Source: CBDBZL01 sp031399025 (GTDB lineage Bacteria; Pseudomonadota; Alphaproteobacteria; Sphingomonadales; Sphingomonadaceae). From it: a stretch of DNA of 52,444 bases. Positions 34,691-42,786 of the stretch are shown piece by piece. The DNA lies in NCBI GenBank assembly GCA_031399025.1, contig JANNOJ010000074.1, positions 1 through 52,444 on the forward strand. The letters are read 5' to 3'. Each line of letters opens with the position of its first letter. Positions within the stretch are counted from its first letter, which is position 1. A program made the position numbers and the translations under genes. The notes beneath the pieces are model-generated. The model saw only the letters and a program-made list of their open reading frames with translations, was not told the origin of the DNA and did not search any database.

Positions 34691-34868
34691 TGGCGGGGTC
34701 TCTCCTTGCCGCCAGCGGTTACGGCGCGGCGAAGGGGGAGGCAAGGGGGTGCACCCGCACGGGAACATCCACTCTGACGGACCTGTCGGGCCCCAATCCC
34801 CGGCGTGTATCGACCCATAGCGGACATTCAACGCTTTGCACCAATCGAGCAATTTGGCAGGATCAAGT

Positions 34869-35390
34869 ATGCTAATCCGAAGAGCCGCTGCCGCATTGCT
34901 TGTTCTTGTGGCTGCCGTGGCCTGCCTAATGGCGGTTGTGACCGGGGGTAGCATCGATCACACCATCCAGAATAGCGCGCTGATATCCGGTCGATTCAAA
35001 TCGGCCGCAAACGCTATCGATAGCTTTCATAAGAGCCACGGACGTTTGCCAAGTGGCACGGAGCTTGATGCTGTTTTGCCTCCCGACAACTTGGGAACAT
35101 ATTTGATCTTGGTGGCACCCTCGGGGTTCGATCAATGCGATCGCGACACCAAAACATACCGTGATTTACGCGGATCGGACTACGTCTTGATAGCGTGGCG
35201 GGGAGAGTGGTGGGAATGCTATGCGCCTACGAAAAGCATGAGCACACTTTTGCTTCAGCCTGCCGACTACACGATGTTTGGAGCAGTTTGGCGCGACCGA
35301 CTCGCATTCTTGAGTTTCGCCGCTCTGTGTCTCTTGGCCGCTCTCAAGCTAAGTGTTCGACGGAAGCAGGCAAAGAGAATTAGGGTTTAA
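34869..35390 (+). CDS. Hypothetical two-helix membrane protein of lower GC
   Basis: The 173-aa protein has a hydrophobic helix near the start (AAAALLVLVAAVACLMAVV) and another near the end (FLSFAALCLLAALKL), with a soluble part between that contains AANAIDSFHKSHGRLPSG, reminiscent of the loop after the helix in pilin-like proteins. I do not recognise the family. The ATG at 34869 has AGGA upstream. Its base composition and codon use (AAA, ATA, TTG, GAT common) are clearly less GC-rich than those of neighbours, suggesting recent arrival. Confidence 0.65.
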   Translation: MLIRRAAAALLVLVAAVACLMAVVTGGSIDHTIQNSALISGRFKSAANAIDSFHKSHGRLPSGTELDAVLPPDNLGTYLILVAPSGFDQCDRDTKTYRDLRGSDYVLIAWRGEWWECYAPTKSMSTLLLQPADYTMFGAVWRDRLAFLSFAALCLLAALKLSVRRKQAKRIRV

Positions 35391-35440
35391 TGGCTGCTTT
35401 CCACCCAATTGTTGCCGACTCAGCCTCGCGAACACCGGCC

Positions 35441-35482
35441 AAAAATGAGAAGGGCCGCTCCGCCCGTCGGGGAACGACCCTT
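35441..35482 (-). terminator. Strong intrinsic terminator
   Basis: A 12-bp stem (AAGGGTCGTTCC pairing with GGAGCGGCCCTT on the minus strand, two G-T wobbles) with a 9-nt loop is followed by CTCATTTTT. It ends whatever is transcribed leftwards through 35597. A second, smaller hairpin (AGCGGC/GCCGCT) lies at 35492-35510. Confidence 0.75.
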
Positions 35483-35537
35483 CGCATGGTCAGCGGCCGG
35501 AAGTGCCGCTCACGAAAGCCTCTATCGGTGAATGAAT

Positions 35538-35597
35538 TCAGACCCGATAATGCTCCGTGAAGGACTTAACCGACCTCTCTGCTGAACCATGAGACAT
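35538..35597 (-). CDS. Candidate 19-residue small protein or dual-function small RNA
   Basis: The ORF MSHGSAERSVKSFTEHYRV starts with an ATG 7 nt after GGAGG. The Shine-Dalgarno region GAAAGGAGGTGATCC is complementary to 15 nt of the 16S rRNA 3' end. Downstream come a small hairpin and a strong terminator, so a transcript of about 150-200 nt is likely. There is no larger ORF. The product is unrecognised; it may be a leader, a small protein, or the last cistron of the lipoprotein pair upstream (240 bp away). Confidence 0.4.
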   Translation of the reverse strand: MSHGSAERSVKSFTEHYRV

Positions 35598-35839
35598 CGG
35601 ATCACCTCCTTTCGCGCTTTGAGCCGACACCCGCCGTTTACCGGGGGCGAAGACCGCGATCACCGCTGGCCTTGGGTCCAATGTGAATCGCGCGCGGGCC
35701 GAACGCAAGGGCTCATTTGCCGTTTTTCACAGCCATCCCCGGCGCCATGCCCGAATGGACCGGCAACCGCATCCGCAATGGGCCAAATCCGCTCCGGAAC
35801 GGCTGCTTCCTCGCCTGCCAACGTGCCGGCCCAGGCCGG

Positions 35840-36460
35840 TCAGAGCCCGCCGCGCCGGCAATCCTCGATCACCCTCGAAATCTCCGGATAGGCCGGCACG
35901 TATAGCGGCTCCTGGCCGGCGGTTTCCACCGCGAAGCGCCCTTTGGTGAAGGCGATCGCGTCGAGCAACGGGTCGCTGGCGGCGAGCTCCGCCGTCACCG
36001 CCCCATCGGCCGGGCGCGCTTCGAGCAGCCGCTCGGCAAATTCGGTGCGGATGCGCAATTGCGCAGGGCCGGATTGCAGAGGGCCCGATGCATCGCCCGC
36101 GCGCGTCAGCGCCAGCGCCACGCGCCGGCTCGCCAGGTCGCAGCGCAGCGTCAGCCGGGTCTGCCCGGCCCCGCCGCCGAAGCTGGCCTGCGTCGCGCCG
36201 CCGCCTTGCGCCCCGTAGCGCCAATCGCCCGGGGTCGCCGGCGCGTCCAGCCAATCGTCGTAGGTCGCCTCCGGCAGCGCGGCGATCGGCGGCGGCGCCC
36301 CCGCTGGCGCCGCCACTGGGGCCGGGGCAGGCGCCGGCGCCGGCCCCGGGGCGGGCGGCACGCAGCCCGGAGCGGCGAGCAAGGCCAGTCCGAGCGCGGT
36401 TCCCAGCGCCTTGCGCGCAACGCCGCGCGCGCGACCCTGCGCGCTCAGGTCCGCGAGCAT
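35840..36460 (-). CDS. Putative lipoprotein, paralogue of its upstream neighbour
   Basis: The 206-aa protein begins with a hydrophobic segment ending in a cysteine (LGLALLAAPGCVPP), a lipobox-like signal, then a Pro/Ala-rich linker and a domain of unknown function containing LRCDLASRRVALALTRAG and ending PEISRVIEDCRRGGL. The gene at 36445-37047 shares the last pattern (RVIEACSR) and the CD-x-A-T/S-x4-L-x-L-TRAG core. Its start overlaps the end of that gene by 16 bp, so translation is coupled. Function is not recognised. Confidence 0.7.
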   Translation of the reverse strand: MLADLSAQGRARGVARKALGTALGLALLAAPGCVPPAPGPAPAPAPAPVAAPAGAPPPIAALPEATYDDWLDAPATPGDWRYGAQGGGATQASFGGGAGQTRLTLRCDLASRRVALALTRAGDASGPLQSGPAQLRIRTEFAERLLEARPADGAVTAELAASDPLLDAIAFTKGRFAVETAGQEPLYVPAYPEISRVIEDCRRGGL

Positions 36461-37047
36461 GCTTCGATCACCCGGCCGATCCCCGGCGCGCCCTGCATGC
36501 GCAGCACCGCGCCATCCGGACCGGTGACGGTGATGACGTTGGCGAGCGGTTGGAACGCCTGGAAAATCGGCATCGCCGGGTTGATCTGCCCCGTCAGCAG
36601 CGGCAGCACGCCGCCGCCCGGCGCGAGGTCGACGCTGGCCTGCTGACCACCCGCCTCCAGGATGTAGGTCCGCTCGCCCGTGTCCGCGCCCTGCGCCCCG
36701 GCCTCGCCCGCGCGGGTAAGCGAGAGCGTCTGCGTCGCCACGTCGCATTCCATCGCGAACAGCGGCTCGCTGCCGGGGGTGCCGAAGCGCGCGAAGGCGT
36801 TGAGCGCATCCTCGCCGATCTCCCAGGCCCCCGGCGTCATCGCCCCGCCATCGGGCGCCCGGGTCATCACCGGATTGCCCGTCAGTTCGGGCGCGGGGGC
36901 GATCGCCGCGGCCTGCTCGGTGCCGTCCTCCTCCTCGGCCGAGGAGCAGGCGGCGAGCAGCGCCGCCAGCGCGAAGCCGAGGATGAAGCCCGCCCTGCGG
37001 CTCGGCGTCCGGCGGGGCGGCGTGATCACACCCAGAGGCGCAGGCAT
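36445..37047 (-). CDS. Putative lipoprotein of unknown function
   Basis: The 200-aa protein has a clear lipoprotein signal (FILGFALAALLAACSS; lipobox LLAAC). It is followed by an acidic linker (SSAEEEDGTEQ) and a domain with MECDVATQTLSLTRAG and NVITVTGPDGAVLRMQG. GGAGGAG lies 7 nt before the ATG at 37047. It is the first of two overlapping paralogous lipoprotein genes and is divergent from tlyA (144 bp between starts). The product should be anchored to the outer or inner membrane facing the periplasm. Confidence 0.75.
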   Translation of the reverse strand: MPAPLGVITPPRRTPSRRAGFILGFALAALLAACSSAEEEDGTEQAAAIAPAPELTGNPVMTRAPDGGAMTPGAWEIGEDALNAFARFGTPGSEPLFAMECDVATQTLSLTRAGEAGAQGADTGERTYILEAGGQQASVDLAPGGGVLPLLTGQINPAMPIFQAFQPLANVITVTGPDGAVLRMQGAPGIGRVIEACSRT

Positions 37048-37191
37048 CGGCAATCTCCTCCTCGAGCATCGGCGCGCAGCGGTGGGCAGCCCGGCGCCGG
37101 CAACAAGCTGCTGGCGGCGCCCGGCGCGCTTGCCTATCGCCTTCGGGGCCATGAGCGCGCCTGTCAATCTCCGCCCGGGCGAGCGGGCCGC

Positions 37192-37980
37192 ATGAACGCC
37201 AGCCCGAGTGCGCCGACGCGCCCCCCCACCGGTGCCGGCGGGCGGGTCGACCAGCTGCTCGTCGAGCGCGGCCTCGCCGAAAGCCGGGCCCGGGCGCAGG
37301 CGCTGGTGATGGCGGGCCTGGTGTTCAGCGGCGAGACGCGGATCGCCAAGCCCGGCCAGCAGCTCAAGCCCGGGGCGCCGCTGGAGGTGCGCGGCCGCGA
37401 CCACCCGTGGGTCGGGCGCGGCGGGGTCAAGCTGGCCCACGCGCTCGGCCATTTCGCGCTCGATCCTGCCGGCGCCACCGCGATGGACATCGGCTCGTCC
37501 ACCGGCGGCTTCACCCAGGTGCTGCTCGAACGCGGCGCGGCGCATGTCTTCGCGGTGGACGTGGGCACCAACCAGCTCGACTGGCGGCTGCGGCAGGACC
37601 CGCGCATCACCGTCCTGGAGAAGACCAACGCCCGCGCGCTCACCGCCGCGCAGATCGACCGGCCGTGCGACTGGGTGGTGTGCGATGCCAGCTTCATCGG
37701 CCTGGCCAAGGTGCTCGAAACGCCGCTCGCGCTCGCCGCCCCCGCCGCCACGCTGGTGGCGCTGGTCAAGCCGCAATTCGAGGTGGCGCGCGGCGAGGTG
37801 GGCAAAGGCGGCATCGTGCGCGACCCCGCGCTGCACGCGCGCGTCTGCGCCGAAATTGCCGAATGGCTCGAAGGCGCCGGCTGGCGGGTGCTCGGCCTCA
37901 CCCCCAGCCCCATCACCGGCAGCGAGGGCAATGTGGAATTCCTCATCGCCGCCCGGCGCGGCCCGGGCGTGGATGGATAG
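37192..37980 (+). CDS. tlyA: TlyA-family rRNA 2'-O-methyltransferase
   Basis: This SAM-dependent enzyme joins an N-terminal S4 RNA-binding domain (RVDQLLVERGLAESRARAQA) to an FtsJ-like methyltransferase domain (MDIGSSTGGFTQVLLERGA, about residue 98). TlyA proteins methylate the 2'-OH of a cytidine in 16S and/or 23S rRNA; many are annotated haemolysin A. KPQFEVARGEVGKGGIVRDP is a family hallmark. The length of 262 aa is standard. It is the first of five plus-strand genes (tlyA, tspO, ubiK, recO, leuB). Confidence 0.92.
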   Translation: MNASPSAPTRPPTGAGGRVDQLLVERGLAESRARAQALVMAGLVFSGETRIAKPGQQLKPGAPLEVRGRDHPWVGRGGVKLAHALGHFALDPAGATAMDIGSSTGGFTQVLLERGAAHVFAVDVGTNQLDWRLRQDPRITVLEKTNARALTAAQIDRPCDWVVCDASFIGLAKVLETPLALAAPAATLVALVKPQFEVARGEVGKGGIVRDPALHARVCAEIAEWLEGAGWRVLGLTPSPITGSEGNVEFLIAARRGPGVDG

Positions 37981-38057
37981 CGGCATTTGGCCCTCCTTGC
38001 GCCCGCCCCCCGGTGAGCTAAGCCACGTTCAAACCACGCTGGAAGGCCCCTCGCGAT

Positions 38058-38636
38058 ATGCCCCCGAACCCTCCGGCTGCGCTTCCAGACCGTTCCACCG
38101 GCTTCCCGCGCCCGGCGCTGGCGCTCGTGCCGCTGGTGCTGCTGCTGGGCATGGGCGCGGGCTGGGTCTCGGGCAACGGCGCGGACAATCGCTGGTTCGC
38201 CGCGCTGGTCAAGCCCGCGCTCTACCCGCCGCCGCTGGCGTTTCCCATCGTGTGGGCGGGGTTGTTCGTGCTGATCGGCACCGCGCTCGCCTATGTCGTC
38301 GCCGCACCGCCGTCAGCGGCCCGCACGCGCGCCATCATCGCCTTCGTGGTGCAGTTCGCGCTCAACCTGGCCTGGTCGCCGGTGTTCTTCGCCGCGCGCC
38401 AGCTCACCTGGGGCCTGGCCGTCATCCTGGCGCTGGTGGTCGCGCTCGTCACCACCATCGTGCTGTTCGCCCGGGTTGATCGGCGCGCGGCCTGGTTGCT
38501 GGCGCCCTACCTCGGGTGGAGCCTGTTCGCGACCGGGCTCAACTGGCAGCTGCTGGTCGACAACCCGCCGGCCGATGGCGCGCCCGGTCCCGCCGCCGTG
38601 AGCACCGCGGGCGGCGAGCGGGCGAGCGCCACCTAG
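38058..38636 (+). CDS. tspO: TspO/MBR-family tryptophan-rich sensory protein
   Basis: The 192-aa protein has five predicted membrane helices with the TspO markers WFAALVKPALYPPPLAFPIVW, split around the proline run, NLAWSPVFFAARQLTWGLA and LAPYLGWSLFATGLNW. TspO proteins bind porphyrins and affect tetrapyrrole and stress responses. A 25-residue C-terminal Ala/Pro/Gly-rich tail is longer than usual. Confidence 0.88.
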   Translation: MPPNPPAALPDRSTGFPRPALALVPLVLLLGMGAGWVSGNGADNRWFAALVKPALYPPPLAFPIVWAGLFVLIGTALAYVVAAPPSAARTRAIIAFVVQFALNLAWSPVFFAARQLTWGLAVILALVVALVTTIVLFARVDRRAAWLLAPYLGWSLFATGLNWQLLVDNPPADGAPGPAAVSTAGGERASAT

Positions 38637-38666
38637 CCGCTTGCCTTCGCCCGCCGCCGGGGCCAC

Positions 38667-38957
38667 ATGTCGCCCATGCAGAGCCAGAACCCGATCATCG
38701 CCGATTTCGTGAAGCTCGCCAACGCCGCGGCGGGCACTTTTGCGGGCATGACCCGCGAAGCGCGCGACGCCGGCCGCGAGAAGCTGAAGGAGGCGCTGGG
38801 CGGCCTGGATTTTGTCACCCGCGAGGAGTTCGACGCGGTCAAGGACCTGGCCGCCACCGCGCGCGAGAAGGCGGAAGTTCTGGAGGCCCGGCTCATTGCG
38901 CTCGAAGCGAAGCTGGCCACTCCCGCCGCCGGTAGCGGGCCCGCCGACATCGGCTAG
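38667..38957 (+). CDS. ubiK: Accessory factor UbiK-family protein (BMFP domain)
   Basis: The 96-aa protein matches the BMFP/UbiK family: NPIIADFVKLANAAAGTFAG at the start, VTREEFDAVKDLAATAREKA in the middle, and a C-terminal coiled coil (AEVLEARLIALEAKLA). In E. coli UbiK helps late, oxygen-dependent ubiquinone synthesis together with UbiJ. It is 30 bp after tspO. The start could also be the internal ATG three codons later. Confidence 0.85.
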   Translation: MSPMQSQNPIIADFVKLANAAAGTFAGMTREARDAGREKLKEALGGLDFVTREEFDAVKDLAATAREKAEVLEARLIALEAKLATPAAGSGPADIG

Positions 38958-39079
38958 CCCGACTCCCCGCCGGGGTCGCGCCGGAGCGCGCGCGACCTTA
39001 CCGCCGCGCCCGGCGGCCAGGCTGCGCCCGCCGGCCCGCCGCATTGCGCCGACTGGCCGGGCGCCCCACATGATCCGCC

Positions 39080-39703
39080 GTGCACCTGCGCCTGCTCGCC
39101 ATCCTCGTCGCCGCGCGCCAGCAGGGCGAGACGGGGGTGGTGGCGCGGTTCCTGACGCAGGATCATGGCATCGTGGCGGGCTATGTCGCGGGCGGCCGCG
39201 GGCGTCGGCTGCGCCCGGTGCTGATCCCGGGCAACACGGTCGAGCTCGAACTCGACACGCGCGCGCACAGCCAGCTGCCGTTCGCTCGCGCCGAGCTCGT
39301 CACCAGCTTGGGGCCGTGGCTGGGCGAGCCGCTGGCGGCCGCCGCCATCGCCTGGAGCGCCGCGCTCACCGCCACCGCATTGCCCGAGCGCCAGCCGTTT
39401 CCCCCCCTCTACCGGGCGCTGGGCGGCGTCCTCCAGGCGATCTGCAACGCGCCCTCGGCCCGCGGCTGGGCGGGCGCGCTGGTCGGGTTCGAAACCCTGC
39501 TGCTGCGCGAACTGGGCTATGGCGATGCGCGCCTCCAGCCGGGCGCCCCCGCCGCCGGCCGGCCGCCGGGCGACCTGGCGCAAGTGCTGGCGGCGATGGA
39601 TGGCCTGGCCGGGCCGCTCGACCGCTTCCTGCTTGCCGACCGCCGCGGCGATGTTATGGCGTCCCGCTCCCGGCTGCGGGAGCTGCTGGGGCGGATCGAC
39701 TGA
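39080..39703 (+). CDS. recO: DNA repair protein RecO
   Basis: RecO anneals strands and loads RecA together with RecR. The 207-aa protein has the N-terminal OB-fold (LAILVAARQQGETGVVARFL, then GRRLRPVLIPGNTVELELD) and the alpha-helical C-terminal part with FETLLLRELGYG. It begins with a GTG at 39080. The usual zinc-binding cysteines are absent, as in many alphaproteobacterial RecO proteins. Confidence 0.88.
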   Translation: MHLRLLAILVAARQQGETGVVARFLTQDHGIVAGYVAGGRGRRLRPVLIPGNTVELELDTRAHSQLPFARAELVTSLGPWLGEPLAAAAIAWSAALTATALPERQPFPPLYRALGGVLQAICNAPSARGWAGALVGFETLLLRELGYGDARLQPGAPAAGRPPGDLAQVLAAMDGLAGPLDRFLLADRRGDVMASRSRLRELLGRID

Positions 39704-39733
39704 CATGACGAGGCGGGAAAGGGCGCTACCCCG

Positions 39734-40792
39734 ATGAAGATCGCCTGCCTTGCGGGCGACGGGATCGGCCCCGAGATCATGGCCGAGGCGCTGCGCGTGC
39801 TCGAGGCGCTCGCCTTGCCCGGGCTGGTGATCGAGCCGGCCGATGTCGGCGCCACGGCCTATCGCCGCCACGGCCATCCGCTCCCGCCCGAGACGCTGGA
39901 CCTCGCCGGCAATGCCGACGCCGTCCTGTTCGGCGCGGTGGGCGATCCCGCCTGCGACGATCTGGCGCGCCATTTGCGCCCCGAGCAGGCGATCCTGGGC
40001 CTGCGGGCGCATCTGGGCCTGTTCGCCAATCTGCGCCCGGCCACGCTGTTCCCCGGCCTGGAACACCTTTCCGCGTTGCGCCCCGAGATCGCCCGCAGCA
40101 TCGACCTGCTGATCGTGCGCGAACTCAACGGCGATGTCTACTTCGGCGAGAAGGCCCGCCGCACCCTGCCCGACGGCCGCCGCCAGGGCTTCGATTTCAT
40201 GTCCTACGCCGAGGACGAGGTGCGCCGCATCGCCCGCGTCGCCTTCCAGGCAGCGCGGGGCCGGCGGGGCCGGCTGACCAGCGTCGACAAGGCCAACGTG
40301 CTCGAAACCAGCCAGTTGTGGCGCGACGTGGTCACTGAGACTGCCGCCGAGTACCCGGACGTCGCCCTCGATCACATGTACGTGGACAACGCCGCCATGC
40401 AGCTGGTGCGCGATCCCGGCCGCTTCGACGTGGTCGTCACCGGCAATCTGTTCGGCGACATCCTGTCCGATCAGGCGAGCATGTGCGTGGGCTCCATCGG
40501 CCTGCTCGCCTCGGCCGCGCTGGGCGAGGCGCACACCCGGTTCGGCGTGCGCGGCCTGTATGAGCCGATCCACGGCAGCGCCCCCGACATCGCCGGCACC
40601 GGCCGCGCCAATCCGCTGGCGATGATCCTCAGCTGTGCCATGATGCTGCGCCACAGCTTCGGCCTGGAAGCCCAGGCGGTGCGCGTGGAAGCCGCCGTGA
40701 CCGGCGCGCTGGCCGCCGGCGTGCGCGCCGCCGACCTTGGCGGCGGCGCGGGGACGGGCGAGATCGGCGAGGCGGTGCTGGCGCGCCTGTAA
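39734..40792 (+). CDS. leuB: 3-isopropylmalate dehydrogenase
   Basis: This enzyme oxidises 3-isopropylmalate in leucine synthesis. The 352-aa protein has LAGDGIGPEIMAEALRVLE at the start, RELNGDVYFG, the metal/NAD region SVDKANVLETSQLW with DHMYVDNAAMQL, GNLFGDILSDQASM, and the NAD-binding GLYEPIHGSAPDIAGTGRAN. All active-site segments are present. It lies 30 bp after recO and is the last gene before a 756-bp gap. Confidence 0.95.
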   Translation: MKIACLAGDGIGPEIMAEALRVLEALALPGLVIEPADVGATAYRRHGHPLPPETLDLAGNADAVLFGAVGDPACDDLARHLRPEQAILGLRAHLGLFANLRPATLFPGLEHLSALRPEIARSIDLLIVRELNGDVYFGEKARRTLPDGRRQGFDFMSYAEDEVRRIARVAFQAARGRRGRLTSVDKANVLETSQLWRDVVTETAAEYPDVALDHMYVDNAAMQLVRDPGRFDVVVTGNLFGDILSDQASMCVGSIGLLASAALGEAHTRFGVRGLYEPIHGSAPDIAGTGRANPLAMILSCAMMLRHSFGLEAQAVRVEAAVTGALAAGVRAADLGGGAGTGEIGEAVLARL

Positions 40793-41548
40793 CGGACTTC
40801 ATGCCGGGCGAAGGTCGGGGGGAACTCGGACGATCGGGCCTTGGCAGGGTCAAACCTTTGAAGGGCCGAGCCCTCGAAGGGCCGGCATGATCGATTGAGT
40901 TCGTTCGCTGAACGAGTCGGGCAGGCGGCTCTCCGGGCCTCCGCAGGGTGGGTGCGATCCGGGTCGGGAGGCAGGCCTCCGCCTCAGCGAGGGGAGGGCC
41001 GGCGGCTCCACAAGGGCGCGGCGATCCCCGATACCAACCGATTCGCCCAAGGGTCAGTCCGGTCGGAAGTGTTCCCGGCCCCCACCGTTCCGCCCAACGC
41101 CGCGCTGGCATGGGCCGGCCGGGCGCGCGAGCGGCATTGCGCTCCGATCGCCCCCAGGCGACCACCTCCCGCTCCGATCGCCCCCAGGCGACCTTCCGCT
41201 CCGACCACCCAAAGGCGACCACCTTCCGCTCCCCGCCCCAAGCGATGTCGCCGCTCATGCCGAGCCTTGCGGCGCGGGCTGCTGCGCATCGAGCACGCGT
41301 CCCGTGCCCGCCAATTGCGGTTTCCCGCATCGTGCCGCTATCCTTAGGCCGGGATCGCCACGCGCCCGCTGACCTCCGGCCACGCGCTGCGATCCTTGCA
41401 GCCGGCCGCTGCGAGCGCTGCTCACCGGGGGGGGTAGGGGGGATAGCGTTCGCCCAGCGCGAAACACCCGGCCCCTTCCGCGCCCCCGATGACAATTCAG
41501 CAGCCCGCAAGCGGACGCGCAGCTGCAACCTGGGTTGACCCGGCGCAG
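40793..41548. other. Long intergenic region, no convincing gene
   Basis: No ORF here has homology or balanced codon use. The region contains a short hairpin (CGTTC-GCT-GAACG near 40904) and the tandem repeats at 41141-41227. Both neighbouring genes end into it (convergent), so it contains the two 3' ends but no obvious T-run terminator. Confidence 0.55.
41141..41227. repeat. Degenerate 27-30-bp tandem repeat, three copies plus a partial
   Basis: Units start GCTCCGATCGCCCCCAGGCG at 41141 and 41171, and a diverged copy (GCTCCGACCACCCAAAGGCG) starts at 41198. GCTCC begins again at 41228. Unit lengths are 30, 27 and 30 bp. All are multiples of three, so a repeat peptide (SER-x-V-x-WGR) would be read on the minus strand, but no start or longer frame supports a gene. 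Confidence 0.7.
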
Positions 41549-42700
41549 CTATCGGAAGCGGCTCCAGACGAAGCGCTTGGACAACACGTAGTTCCACACC
41601 GAGGCCAGCACGACGCCGGCCAGCGCCGCCCCCGCCCAGTGCACGCCGCGATCGTTGAGCAAGGTGGCGATGGCGACATTGGCCAGCGCGCCTATTGAAC
41701 AGGCGCCGCAGAAGCCGAGCCAGCCCCAGAACAGCGCCCGGGCGCCCACCAGGCGGCGGTCGCGGTAGGTCAGCACGTTGTTGAGCCAGAAGTTGAAGGT
41801 CATCGCCGCCATGGTGGCGGTGGACTGGCCCCAGGAGAAATCCAGTCCGCTGGCCAGCACCAGGCCCAGCACGAGGAAATGGACCAGCACGCCGATCGCC
41901 CCGACCGTGCCGAACAGCGCGAAGCGGGTGGGAACGATGCGACCGAGCCAGCGCTCGTACAGGCCGGCGAGGAAATCGAGCATCACGCCATGGTCCAGCT
42001 TGGAGGCGCCGGCGCGGCGGGTGGCGAATCGCAAGGGAAACTCCTTGACCCTGAGGGGGGGGCGGGCGGTCGCCAGGATATCGAGCATGAGCTTGAAGCC
42101 GATGCCCGACAGCTCGGGCGCCTGCCGGCGCAGCTGCTCGGTGCGCATGAGGAAATAGCCGCTCATCGCATCGCTCAGCGCGCTGCCGGTGAGCTTGCGG
42201 GCGAGCGCATTGGCCAGCCGCGAGCCGCTCTCGCGCGCGCCGCCGGCCAGGCCCTCGGCGCTGGCGCCCGGGGCGAAGCGGCTGGCATAGGCGAGGTCGT
42301 GATCGCCCTCGCGCACCGCCGCCAGCATGGCGGGCAGCAGCGCGGGATCGTGCTGGTGATCGGCGTCCATCACCGCCACGAACGGCGCGGCGGTGGCGCA
42401 CATCCCCTCGATCGCCGCGCTCGCCAGGCCCCGGCGGCCGATCCGCTGGATCACCCGGATGCGCGGGTCGGCGACCGCCAGCGCCCGCGCCGCCTCGGCG
42501 GTGCCGTCGCGGCTGTTGTCGTCGACGATGATCGCTTCCCAGCCGATCGGGCCGAGCGCCGCGGCGATCCGGGCGAGCATGGGGGCGATGTTGCCGCGCT
42601 CCTCGAGCGTGGGCAGGACGATGGCGAGCTCCAACGGCGCCGCTAGCGCCTGCCCGGCGGCAAGGCCGGCGCGACTCAGCTCGGCATGGGTCATGTCCAT
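41549..42700 (-). CDS. GT2 glycosyltransferase fused to GtrA-like membrane domain
   Basis: Residues 1-240 form a DPM1-like GT2 domain (LELAIVLPTLEERGNIAPML, IIVDDNSRDGT, and the metal-binding VMDADHQHDP) that would make a polyprenyl-phosphate sugar, usually mannose or glucose. Residues 250-383 form a four-helix GtrA domain (FALFGTVGAIGVLVHFLVLG, FNFWLNNVLTYRDRR) thought to flip the lipid-linked sugar. Fusion of both is common in alphaproteobacteria. The PMT-type glycosyltransferase at 42787, 86 bp upstream on the same strand, is the natural user of the lipid-linked sugar. Confidence 0.88.
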   Translation of the reverse strand: MDMTHAELSRAGLAAGQALAAPLELAIVLPTLEERGNIAPMLARIAAALGPIGWEAIIVDDNSRDGTAEAARALAVADPRIRVIQRIGRRGLASAAIEGMCATAAPFVAVMDADHQHDPALLPAMLAAVREGDHDLAYASRFAPGASAEGLAGGARESGSRLANALARKLTGSALSDAMSGYFLMRTEQLRRQAPELSGIGFKLMLDILATARPPLRVKEFPLRFATRRAGASKLDHGVMLDFLAGLYERWLGRIVPTRFALFGTVGAIGVLVHFLVLGLVLASGLDFSWGQSTATMAAMTFNFWLNNVLTYRDRRLVGARALFWGWLGFCGACSIGALANVAIATLLNDRGVHWAGAALAGVVLASVWNYVLSKRFVWSRFR

Positions 42701-42786
42701 GCGCTAGGTCGCTACACGCGCATGGTAAACAGGTGGTTATCGCCCCTTCTCCCCCTGCTGCACACGCCCGTCCTCCTCGCCAGCGG

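Noticed and set aside
41141..41240. CRISPR-like array
   Set aside because: Units are contiguous degenerate repeats without spacers, and no cas genes are present.
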